From CAYQLT01 sp964418425 (GTDB lineage Bacteria > Bacillota > Limnochordia > Limnochordales > Geochordaceae), in NCBI GenBank assembly GCA_964418425.1, contig CAYQLT010000008.1, positions 1-64,000 of the forward strand: 64,000 bases of DNA, given 5' to 3'. The notes under the pieces are model-generated. The model had not been told where the DNA came from. It ran no database searches and saw only the letters and a list, made by a program, of their open reading frames with translations. Positions 16,710 through 23,361 of this stretch are shown here, piece by piece. Each line of letters begins with the position of its first letter. Position 1 is the stretch's first letter. A program made the position numbers and the translations under genes.

Positions 16710-17650
16710 CTCGCTTCCGCCTCCTCCGCCACCGGCAGGCCCAGTTGCCGAAGGACGTCGGCGAGCCGGCGCAGGGTGGAGGGCTGCACCGGCGCCAGGG
16801 GCAGGCGCACCTCCGGTCCGATGCGCCCCATGAGGGCCAGGGCGGCCTTCACGGGAGCCGGGTTGGTCTCCAAAAAGAGCGCCTCGTTAAGGGGAACCAG
16901 GCGCTGGTGAATCGCCCGGGCCTGCTCCCACCGCCCGGCAGTCGCCAGCTCGTACATGCGGGCCAGCTCCGCCGGAACCACGTTGCCGGTGGCGCTCACA
17001 AATCCCGCGCCTCCCAGCGCGAGCACGGGGAAGCAGAGCATCTCCACGCCGGAATAGACCGCAAAGTCGGGATCGCAGCGGGCCAGCAGGCGCACCACGT
17101 GCTCGAAGTCCTTGTTGGCCTCCTTGACGCCCACGATGTTGGGGCAGCGCTCCCGCAGGCGCAGGATGGTCTCCACCTCCAGGTTTTGCGCGGCGCGCCC
17201 GGGGATGTTGTAAAGGATGACCGGAAGGGGGCTGGCCGCCGCCACCGCTTCGAAGTAGCGCAGGAGCCCCTCCTGCGTGGGCCGGACGTAATAGGGCACC
17301 ACGACCAAGACGGCGTCGGCTCCCGCCTCGGCGGCAAAGCGGGTCAGCTCCAGCGTCTCCTGGAGGTTGTTGGTGCCCGTCCCCGCCACGACGGGGATCC
17401 GGCCGGCGGCCGCCTTCACGGCCAGCTCGATGAGCCGCCGCCGCTCGGACGGGCTGAGGGCGGCCGGCTCGCCGGTGGTTCCGCCCACCACGATCCCGTG
17501 GGAGCCGCTTCGGATCTGCCAGTCGATGAGTTCCAGCAAAGCCGGCTCGTCCACGACGCCATCCCGAAAGGGCGTCACCAGGGGCACCAGGGAGCCCCGC
17601 AGGCGCTTTGGCCCGGGCCGCACCGGCGAGCGGGCGGGAAGGTCCGTCAT
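16706..17650 (-). CDS. DapA-like class I aldolase within the hpa operon
   Basis: (Beta/alpha)8 class I aldolase of the dihydrodipicolinate synthase/N-acetylneuraminate lyase family, 314 residues. Landmarks are GIVVGGTTGEPAALS, the catalytic Tyr in ILYNIPGR and the Schiff-base Lys in NIVGVKEANKD. It is coupled by four-base overlaps to both the thioesterase and the FAA-hydrolase gene. Because the operon has no HpaI (class II 2,4-dihydroxyhept-2-enedioate aldolase), this protein is a good candidate for the pathway aldolase yielding pyruvate and succinate semialdehyde. A biosynthetic lysine role is possible but context argues against it. Confidence 0.83.
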   Translation of the reverse strand: MTDLPARSPVRPGPKRLRGSLVPLVTPFRDGVVDEPALLELIDWQIRSGSHGIVVGGTTGEPAALSPSERRRLIELAVKAAAGRIPVVAGTGTNNLQETLELTRFAAEAGADAVLVVVPYYVRPTQEGLLRYFEAVAAASPLPVILYNIPGRAAQNLEVETILRLRERCPNIVGVKEANKDFEHVVRLLARCDPDFAVYSGVEMLCFPVLALGGAGFVSATGNVVPAELARMYELATAGRWEQARAIHQRLVPLNEALFLETNPAPVKAALALMGRIGPEVRLPLAPVQPSTLRRLADVLRQLGLPVAEEAEAR

Positions 17651-18081
17651 GGGTATGCACGCTCCCCCGGGCCCGTGGCCGCCACCGCGCAGCGGGCCTC
17701 GTCGATGAGGGCCGAAAGCCGCGACCGGGGCAGCAGGATCTGCACGAAGGTTCCGCGGCCGATGCAGCCCCTTGCGTTGCGGGCCTCGACCCTGCAGATG
17801 ATCTTGGGCAGTTCCAGGCGGGCCAGCGTGGCGGCCACCGTGACCCGGTCGCCCTGCGCCGTGGGGGCGATGTGGCGGATGCGAAGGGAGGCGCCCACGG
17901 CCTCCTCATGGGGTTCGAGGAAGGGCAGGATGACCCGGCGGCCGGCCCACTCCATGAAGTGGATCAGGTTCCACGTGGAGAGCACCGGGTGGACGACCTG
18001 ACCTTCGAAGGCGGCCAGGTGGCCGGCCTGCACCTCAAACTCCACCTCGGCCCGGGCGCCCGGCACCAATCCGGGCTTCAC
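17647..18081 (-). CDS. FlK-like hotdog thioesterase
   Basis: Hotdog-fold acyl-CoA thioesterase of 144 residues resembling fluoroacetyl-CoA thioesterase FlK and related PAA-operon thioesterases. The central helix reads HFMEWAGRRVILPFLEPHEE, with the Glu equivalent to the FlK catalytic residue, and the following strand LRIRHIAPTAQGD supplies the His. GTG 18081 is preceded by GGGGGAGGGGGACCC. It overlaps paaD and the dapA-like gene by four bases each, so its stoichiometry is locked to PaaD. Likely role: removal of dead-end CoA thioesters formed by the epoxidase pathway. Substrate is inferred. Confidence 0.82.
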   Translation of the reverse strand: MKPGLVPGARAEVEFEVQAGHLAAFEGQVVHPVLSTWNLIHFMEWAGRRVILPFLEPHEEAVGASLRIRHIAPTAQGDRVTVAATLARLELPKIICRVEARNARGCIGRGTFVQILLPRSRLSALIDEARCAVAATGPGERAYP

Positions 18082-18656
18082 GGGTCCCCCTCCCCCCTTG
18101 GGGCCTGCGTTGGAAGACCTCCGATGGCCTTGATGGACTCGAACGGATTGCGGCAAGCGGTGCAGTAGTGCAGGCTGCGGCAGGCCGCAGGCCCGAACAG
18201 GTTGTCCAGCACGCTCTGGCGGGAGCCGCAGTAGGGGCAGGCCGGGCCGCCGGGAAGCGGCCGGGCGATGCCCGAAGCCCGCAGGCTCCGCCAGCCGGCC
18301 TCGGTCACGTCCAAAACGGTCCACACCGGTTCCAGGGTCCACCGCACACGTACCGCCCGCACCCCGGCGAGCCGCCCTACCTGCCGGCGCACCTCCTGCT
18401 CGATGGCGCCCAGGGCCGGGCAGCCCACGAAGGTGGGCCGCAGCACCACCTCGGCCTGCCCGTCCGGGTCGCACCGCACCGACTGCACCATGCCCAGGTC
18501 GCCGATGCAGACGGCCGGCATCTCGGGATCCCGCACCTGCTCGGCCGCCTGGCGGATACGGGCGGCCAGGGCGAGCGGCTCCGGTGCGTCCCGGCCGGTG
18601 GCTTCCGGCGAGGCGGAGGGGGCGCCGGCGCCGGCGCAAAGGGCTGGGTCGGGCAT
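18078..18656 (-). CDS. paaD: phenylacetyl-CoA epoxidase accessory subunit PaaD
   Basis: PaaD (PaaJ) belongs to the MIP18/SufT-like family and is required for maturation of the phenylacetyl-CoA 1,2-epoxidase. The protein shows the DPEMPAVCIGDLGMV core, then the PTFVGCPAL segment with a conserved Cys, and a C-terminal zinc-ribbon-like region: CPYCGS ... CTAC, ending RNPFESIKA. ATG 18656 lies two bases after the paaC stop; the longer frame to 18743 is not conserved. It overlaps the thioesterase gene by GTGA. N-terminal residues 1-30 are low-complexity. Confidence 0.9.
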   Translation of the reverse strand: MPDPALCAGAGAPSASPEATGRDAPEPLALAARIRQAAEQVRDPEMPAVCIGDLGMVQSVRCDPDGQAEVVLRPTFVGCPALGAIEQEVRRQVGRLAGVRAVRVRWTLEPVWTVLDVTEAGWRSLRASGIARPLPGGPACPYCGSRQSVLDNLFGPAACRSLHYCTACRNPFESIKAIGGLPTQAPRGEGDP

Positions 18657-18658
18657 GG

Positions 18659-19561
18659 CTACCAGATCGCCTCCCGGTCGGACCGGATGACCTCGCCCAT
18701 GGTGTCGAGAAGGGCCACCAGGTGGGGGCTGTGGCGCCCGCACCGCCCGTTGAGGCCCATGCCAGCGCGGACCTCCCCCTCCCCGTGACCCGCCGGCCGG
18801 CCGGGGAGAAGCAGGTCGGCCCCTTCACCCAACCCCGCCTCCTGTAAGGCGGCACGCAATCTCGCGCACCACCGCTCGCGAAGCACGGTGGAACTGGCCG
18901 GCACCAGCCCTGCCGCCACCAGCTCGGCTTCGTGTTGGCCCAGATCGCACAGATCGGCGGCCTCCTCCAGCACCCGCCGCAAGGCCAGCTCCAGGCGGCG
19001 CCGGGCCTGCGGCGGACCGGCGGCGAGCCGGGCGAGCCACGTGTGGCCGTAAAGCAGGTGGTAGCGCTCCTCCACCTGGATCTTGCGGGCAAGACGGGCC
19101 AGGGGCGCAAAGGTGCTGGCGGCAAGCGCTTCGAGCCGGATCGACTCAAACAGGTCGTAGACGTAGTGCCGCACCACCGCGAAGGCCCAGTCAAACCGGG
19201 GGGCCTCCAGGTAGGTGCCGGGGCCGTTGGGCAGCTCCAGGAGGACTGCGTTGCGAAACTCGCCGGGGCTGCGCCCGAACGCAAGCCGGTCCGGCGCTCC
19301 CAGGCCCAGCTCTTCCAGCAGGCCGTAGAAGGCCGCTGCGTGCCCCACCTCGTCCTGGGCGATGGAGGCCATGGCCACGTCCGGCTCCAGATCCGGCGCC
19401 AGGCCCAGCCACTCCGAGTCGCGATGGCCCAACACCAGGTCGTCGTCGGCCAGCTGCAGCACCAGATCCCGAACCGCCACAAGCCGCTGAGCCGGCAGGT
19501 CCTGCGTGTCGCAGCGCTGTGCCTCTTGTGCCGTGCCTGCCACCGTCTCGATGGGCTCCAT
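18659..19561 (-). CDS. paaC: phenylacetyl-CoA epoxidase structural subunit PaaC
   Basis: Ferritin-like subunit that pairs with PaaA to form the core of the phenylacetyl-CoA epoxidase. 300 residues, slightly longer than the typical ~250. The segment LADDDLVLGHRDSEWLG, followed by AMASIAQDEVGHA, is characteristic, as is KIQVEERYHLLYGHTWL. The C-terminal LVALLDTMGEVIRSDREAIW resembles the standard end of PaaC. The gene lies 18 bp after paaB and 2 bp before paaD. No reductase paaE follows. Confidence 0.92.
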   Translation of the reverse strand: MEPIETVAGTAQEAQRCDTQDLPAQRLVAVRDLVLQLADDDLVLGHRDSEWLGLAPDLEPDVAMASIAQDEVGHAAAFYGLLEELGLGAPDRLAFGRSPGEFRNAVLLELPNGPGTYLEAPRFDWAFAVVRHYVYDLFESIRLEALAASTFAPLARLARKIQVEERYHLLYGHTWLARLAAGPPQARRRLELALRRVLEEAADLCDLGQHEAELVAAGLVPASSTVLRERWCARLRAALQEAGLGEGADLLLPGRPAGHGEGEVRAGMGLNGRCGRHSPHLVALLDTMGEVIRSDREAIW

Positions 19562-19579
19562 CCCCTACCCTGCCCGCCT

Positions 19580-19900
19580 TCACACAAGGGTTTTGCGATC
19601 CATTGCCTCCAGCATGTAGCGGCGCCAACGATCCCCCAGGTGCCGGTACCCCGCCGGCTCCCGGTAGCTCCGATCCAGCGTGCGCTGCGGCCGGGCCGGA
19701 TGGCCGCCCGACGCCGCCACCACCGCGCTGCGGGGCACCACCCAGACGCTCACCCACTGCTCCCGCCGCAAGAACAGCTCCCTGGCCAGCGCCAGGGCCA
19801 TCTCCGGGGAGCCGGCCCGCAGGCTGAACTGGTGGATGTGGTGGCGCCCGTGATCCGGTTGGGCGAAGACCTCGTAGATGTCGTCGGCTCGGTTGCCCAT
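19580..19900 (-). CDS. paaB: phenylacetyl-CoA epoxidase subunit PaaB
   Basis: Small bridging subunit of the epoxidase, 106 residues, usual length about 95. YEVFAQPDHGRHHIHQFSLR and SPEMALALARELFLRREQWVS are near-diagnostic of PaaB. It ends about 18 bp before paaC and begins 43 bp after paaA. An unusual internal stretch (VVAASGGHPARPQRTLD) replaces part of the common variable loop. Confidence 0.92.
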   Translation of the reverse strand: MGNRADDIYEVFAQPDHGRHHIHQFSLRAGSPEMALALARELFLRREQWVSVWVVPRSAVVAASGGHPARPQRTLDRSYREPAGYRHLGDRWRRYMLEAMDRKTLV

Positions 19901-19943
19901 CCTGCGTCGCCCCGCGTCGGGCCCGCCCGGCTCCGGCGGGCGT

Positions 19944-20936
19944 CTACGCCGCCCGGGCGCCTGCCAGGCACTCCCGTACCCAGCGGCCTTCCTCGTAGGC
20001 GAGCCGCCGCAGATTCATGCGCGCCTCGGATCGGGGACCCCGCCCGCTGACGATCTGCCGGAACAGTTCCCAGTCCGGCTGGCGGTAAACCCACATGCCC
20101 TGCGACTCGTCGTAGCGCAGCGTCTCGTCGGGAATGCGCAGGCCCAGCGCGCGGATGCGGGGCACGTACTTGCTCAAAAACCGCTGGCGCAGCTCCTCGT
20201 TGGTGCGGGTGCGGATGCGGTAGCGCAGATTGCGCTCCTGGTGGGTGCTCAACCGGTGCCCCTGGGGCGGCCCGAAAAACATGAGCAGGGCGTCCCACCA
20301 TCGCTCCAGCGCCTCCTGGAGCATGCGGCGCTGGCCCGGGGTCCCCTCGGCCAGGGCCATGCAGATGCTCTCCCCGTGCTGGATGTGGAAGACTTCCTCC
20401 GCGCAGATCCGCTCCAGCGCTCGCGCGTACGGGGCGTAAGAGGTCGAAAGGAGCATCCCCTGAGTCACGATGGCCGCCCCGTCCACCAGCCACCCGATGA
20501 TCCCGGCGTCGGCCCACGTGGGGGCCGGCATGTGAAACACGTTGTGGAAGCGGATACGCCCGGCAAACAGGTCGTCGAGGAGGTCCTCTCGGCTCTTGCC
20601 CAAAGGCGCGGCCAGGTCCTCCGCCACCCGCATGAGGATCTGGCCGTGGCCCGCCTCATCCTGCACCTTGGCCATCAGTGCCAGCTTGCGATGCAACCCC
20701 GGTGCCCTGGGCACCCACTCCTTCTCGGGCAAGACGCCCATCAGCTCGCTGGCCGCGTGCATGGCCACCAGCCGGATGAGTTCCTGGCGGTAGTCGTCGG
20801 GCATCCAGTCTCCCGCCTCGACCTTGCCGCCGGCCTGCACGTGATGGACGAACTCCAGGGTGCCATCGTCCGGCGGCCCCAAAGCCTCCCCATCCGACAC
20901 CGCCGCCGGATGGCCTCCCCCTCTCGCCTCGCTCAC
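19944..20936 (-). CDS. paaA: phenylacetyl-CoA epoxidase catalytic subunit PaaA
   Basis: Catalytic di-iron subunit of the ring 1,2-phenylacetyl-CoA epoxidase. Ferritin-like iron motifs are visible: VQDEAGHGQI and ICAEEVFHIQHGE. Other PaaA marks are WMPDDYRQELIRLVAMHA and YAPYARALERI. GTG 20936, with GGGAGGG seven bases upstream, gives 330 residues, the family length; the frame continues to 21026 with Arg-rich sequence. This start overlaps by four bases (GTGA) a stop at 20933 in a different frame of the tetR 3' region, discussed under tetR. It is the first structural gene of the aromatic operon. Confidence 0.92.
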   Translation of the reverse strand: MSEARGGGHPAAVSDGEALGPPDDGTLEFVHHVQAGGKVEAGDWMPDDYRQELIRLVAMHAASELMGVLPEKEWVPRAPGLHRKLALMAKVQDEAGHGQILMRVAEDLAAPLGKSREDLLDDLFAGRIRFHNVFHMPAPTWADAGIIGWLVDGAAIVTQGMLLSTSYAPYARALERICAEEVFHIQHGESICMALAEGTPGQRRMLQEALERWWDALLMFFGPPQGHRLSTHQERNLRYRIRTRTNEELRQRFLSKYVPRIRALGLRIPDETLRYDESQGMWVYRQPDWELFRQIVSGRGPRSEARMNLRRLAYEEGRWVRECLAGARAA

Positions 20937-21663
20937 CCGCAAGCCCTCCCCTCGTCTTGCCGCGCCCGGCAAGCCACCCCGGCGCCGACGCCTCGTCCGG
21001 CGCCCCGCTCCGCCTGTCGTCCGCACAGCTCAACTCTCCCGGCTGCGTGGCGACGCCGCCCGGCGTCGGCGCCTGCCCCGCCACCCGCCTGGTGGCCACC
21101 AGCCCGCCCAGCAGCAGGTCGGCGAAGCGCTCGGCCACCTCGTCGGGCCCCAGCGGCCCGTCGGGCCGAAACCAGTGGTAGGTCCAGTTGGAGACCGAGA
21201 GCACGAGAAGCCGCGCGAAGGCGGGGTCTGCGGGTCGAAACTCCCCGGAGCGGATGCCGTTTTGAATGATGCGGTCCCACAGGGCCTCGTAGGCCTCCCG
21301 CAGCCGCCGAACCTGCTCACTGCGAGCCGGGCTCAACGCTTTCCACTCGTGCAGGAATACGGTCGCCTCGTCGATGGAGCCGGCCACCACTCGCAGGTGA
21401 GCCGTGAGCGCTTGCCGAAGCTGCTCGGGCGCCGGCCCGTCGCCCGAGGCTGCGGCCTCCACGGACTGGATGAAGTGCTGGCCTGTGCGCGTCACGATCT
21501 CAAAGAGGAGGTCCTCCTTGGAACGGATGTGCGCGTACAGGCTGCCCGACAGCATCCCGGTGCGTCGGGCGATCTCCCGGACCGTGGCACCGTGAAAGCC
21601 CCGCCGGCTGAAGACGTGGGCTGCGGCCTTCAGCATCTCCTTCTTGCGAGCCAGCCTGCCCAA
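20656..21663 (-). CDS. TetR-family regulator of the aromatic operon; 3' end probably frameshifted
   Basis: TetR/AcrR repressor. The helix-turn-helix is MLKAAAHVFSRRGFHGATVREIARRTGMLSGSLYAHI (quoted in parts: FHGATVREIARR, GSLYAHIRSKEDLL). TTG 21663 has CGAGGGA five bases upstream. The ligand domain ends near FADLLLGGLVATRR (about 21090). The open frame then continues some 135 residues over the start of paaA without family similarity. A neighbouring frame stops at 20933, exactly GTGA-coupled to paaA, so a single-base indel near 21050-21200 is suspected. By context it is a PaaR-like repressor released by phenylacetyl-CoA; ligand not demonstrated. Confidence 0.72.
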   Translation of the reverse strand: MGRLARKKEMLKAAAHVFSRRGFHGATVREIARRTGMLSGSLYAHIRSKEDLLFEIVTRTGQHFIQSVEAAASGDGPAPEQLRQALTAHLRVVAGSIDEATVFLHEWKALSPARSEQVRRLREAYEALWDRIIQNGIRSGEFRPADPAFARLLVLSVSNWTYHWFRPDGPLGPDEVAERFADLLLGGLVATRRVAGQAPTPGGVATQPGELSCADDRRSGAPDEASAPGWLAGRGKTRGGLAGERGERGRPSGGGVGWGGFGAAGRWHPGVRPSRAGRRQGRGGRLDARRLPPGTHPAGGHARGQRADGRLAREGVGAQGTGVASQAGTDGQGAG

Positions 21664-21686
21664 GGCGATCCCTCGCGCCTTCAAAA

Positions 21687-21700
21687 CAAGCGCACGCTTG
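21687..21700. promoter_or_regulatory. palindromic operator CAAGCG-CA-CGCTTG
   Basis: Perfect 6-bp arms with a 2-bp centre, just downstream of the expected transcription start and before the tetR start codon. It also forms the left half of a longer 13-bp inverted repeat (21691-21703 with 21720-21732). Size and symmetry suit a TetR-family dimer. Confidence 0.65.
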
Positions 21701-21715
21701 GTAAGCTGGCAATAC

Positions 21716-21743
21716 CCTATACCAAGCGTGCGAACGCTGTCAA
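21716..21743 (-). promoter_or_regulatory. sigma-70-type promoter for the tetR-paa-hpa operon
   Basis: On the minus strand TTGACA (21743-21738), 16 bases, then TATAGG (21721-21716). Transcription would start near 21709, about 45 bases before the chosen TTG start. Perfect -35 match; palindromic operators overlap the spacer and the leader. Confidence 0.7.
21723..21736. promoter_or_regulatory. second, imperfect operator within the promoter spacer
   Basis: CAAGCG-TG-CGAACG lies between the -35 and -10 hexamers. Its first half matches the perfect operator at 21687-21700 exactly; the second half is degenerate. Position predicts direct occlusion of RNA polymerase. Confidence 0.5.
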
Positions 21744-21900
21744 CCCCTCGCGGCCTGGTTCCATCCGAGCCTCTTCCCGCGCCGCGGGGAAACTCAGCTC
21801 CAGGGCCACCGGCAGACATCGAAGCGGGTGTCTCGCAGCCCGCCCGCTTCTTGCCTATGGTCTACGATTTCCAGGAGCGCCTGGTGGAAGAGGGACGCTG

Positions 21901-22356
21901 TCACGCCCTGCGGGTGAACGCCCGCGTGGAGAGCGAGCGCCCCTGGAGAGCCTCCGTCGCCACGGCACCCAGGCGCTCGTAGTGCTCGTCAGAGAGATGC
22001 CAAAGCTCGGCGCCCGCGACGAGGGCGGCGGCGGCAATAAGCGCGTCGCTGACCGGGGCCTTGCTCCCGGCTCTGCCCAGGGCAAAGAGCAGCGATGCGG
22101 CGACCCTCGTCACTTCCGAGTCCAAGCTCACCATGGGGCAAGCTCCGAGGTCGCCAAGGATCAGGTCCAGGTCCCGCTTCGTACGCGCTCCTTGGGCCAC
22201 CTCCGCCACGACGATGGCAACGGTGACGACCTGATCGGCGGCGACAGCTTTCGTGACGGCCGAACGTACCGACGGGTCACCCCGGGGATGGTAGTACTCG
22301 ATCCACAGCGACGAGTCGATGAGGACCGGCCTCAGCCCTGCTCCCGTAACTTCCAC
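21901..22356 (-). CDS. vapC: VapC-type PIN-domain ribonuclease toxin
   Basis: PIN-domain protein of 151 residues, toxin half of a type II module; VapC toxins cleave RNA, often tRNA. Acidic residues are visible in VLIDSSLWIEYY (first Asp), the Glu in VVAEVAQGA, and VSDALIAAAAL (third acidic residue), followed by HLSDEHYERL. ATG 22356 overlaps the antitoxin gene by 25 bp. The pair lies between the tetR promoter and the maoC-like gene, transcribed from its own promoter. Confidence 0.88.
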   Translation of the reverse strand: MEVTGAGLRPVLIDSSLWIEYYHPRGDPSVRSAVTKAVAADQVVTVAIVVAEVAQGARTKRDLDLILGDLGACPMVSLDSEVTRVAASLLFALGRAGSKAPVSDALIAAAALVAGAELWHLSDEHYERLGAVATEALQGRSLSTRAFTRRA

Positions 22357-22538
22357 AGCTCTTCCACCGTCAGGTCCAGCTCGATCTTGCCGGCATGCTC
22401 CAGCATGCGTCGAAGCCGAAGCCTGCGCACAAACTCCCGCAGCGCAAGCTCGACAGCTTCCCGCTTCGTACGTGCACCCGAGAGCCGCAACGCCTCTGCC
22501 AGGAGGTCATCGTCGAGACGCATCATGGTCCTCGCCAT
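22332..22538 (-). CDS. vapB: VapB-type antitoxin
   Basis: 68-residue antitoxin of the VapB/DUF2191 type. MMRLDDDLLAEALRLSG followed by ARTKREAVELALREFVRR is the family hallmark: a ribbon-helix-helix DNA-binding part then a toxin-binding tail (LDLTVEELWKLREQG). ATG 22538 is selected by homology; the open frame extends to 22889 with no similarity. It overlaps vapC by 25 bp and should autoregulate the promoter directly upstream. Confidence 0.88.
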   Translation of the reverse strand: MARTMMRLDDDLLAEALRLSGARTKREAVELALREFVRRLRLRRMLEHAGKIELDLTVEELWKLREQG

Positions 22539-22885
22539 GCTGTGCTCCCCGGGCATCACGGTACTCGCTGGCCTTAGACATGTCAAGGAGGTGTTTCTCC
22601 GAGACACCTTGGAGAGCCATCCGGCTACCAAACCAGGCGCGGGTTGCTCATGCTGGCAGCAGAACAGCCCGCAACCGGCGAAGCGCCTCGCAGAACTACA
22701 TCGAGCGGACGAAGCGAGTCTTTGGCCTGGACCAGGTGCTGAATCCGAGGCCTGCTGATGAGTAGGATTCCGCAATGATGTGATACGGGCTTTCGCCGGA
22801 GTGCGGGGACTCGACGGTGCCCCTCCCGGGGCCTGTACCGGGCCCGGCATGCGCCGAGCCAGGGACAGAAGGGAGGCGGCGGCCC
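22539..22885. other. intergenic region upstream of vapB
   Basis: About 350 bp. Its right-hand part holds no recognisable gene. On the plus strand the stretch 22680-22759 translates to SQNYIERTKRVFGLDQVLNPRPADE followed by a stop, which reads like the tail of a once-longer protein (parts: SQNYIERTKRVFG, LDQVLNPRPADE). It has no upstream conserved partner here, so it may be a decayed remnant. The left part carries the vapBC promoter. Confidence 0.35.
22558..22586 (-). promoter_or_regulatory. promoter of vapBC
   Basis: Minus strand TTGACA (22586-22581), 17-bp spacer, TACCGT (22563-22558); the start codon follows about 20 bases later. Just upstream, AGGTGT and ACACCT (22589-22594 and 22604-22609) form a 6-bp inverted repeat. 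Confidence 0.6.
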
Positions 22886-23332
22886 TCAACCAGGCCGGCG
22901 CCGCACCATGAGGGTGGATGTCCCCTCCTGGACGGCCTCCCCCCGCTGGTTGATCAGGCGGTGCTGGCGGACGACGATCCCCTGGTCGGGACGGCGGGTT
23001 TCCCGCTTGTCCGAGATGACCACCTCCACATGCACGGTGTCGCCGATGAAGACAGGCTTGACAAAACGGGTGTGAATCTCCAGCAGCGCGGTCGCGGTCC
23101 CATCAAACAGACCGAGCCGGTTGAGCAGCCCCGTCACCACCGCGACGCCCAGCGCGCCGTGCGCGATGCGCCGCCCAAACGGCGTCTGCCGGGCGAACTC
23201 CTCGTCGGTGTGCAACGGGTTGTAGTCGCCCGAAAGCCCGGCGAACAGCACCACGTCCGCCTCGGTGATGGTACGCCGCGGCGTCACGTAGGTCTTGCCG
23301 ACCTCCACGTCCTCGAAGTACAGCCCCGGCAT
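22886..23332 (-). CDS. MaoC-like hotdog dehydratase
   Basis: Single-domain MaoC/(R)-specific enoyl-CoA hydratase-like protein, 148 residues. It starts MPGLYFEDVEVGKTYVTP, and the hydratase motif GDYNPLHTDEEFA ... FGRRIAHGALGVAV carries the Asp/His pair. ATG 23332 follows GGGGGGCAG. The larger open frame to 23833 overlaps the DUF4058 gene. Lying 29 bp after that gene and near the aromatic operon, it could hydrate an unsaturated acyl-CoA in phenylacetate breakdown, but context is only suggestive. Confidence 0.88.
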   Translation of the reverse strand: MPGLYFEDVEVGKTYVTPRRTITEADVVLFAGLSGDYNPLHTDEEFARQTPFGRRIAHGALGVAVVTGLLNRLGLFDGTATALLEIHTRFVKPVFIGDTVHVEVVISDKRETRRPDQGIVVRQHRLINQRGEAVQEGTSTLMVRRRPG

Positions 23333-23361
23333 CTGCCCCCCACTGCCCTTCCCCTGGAGAA

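Noticed and set aside
21901..22538. Second copy of the VapBC at 48548-49179 by duplication
   Set aside because: The two toxins and the two antitoxins share only family motifs, not sequence; the antitoxins also differ in length and start context.
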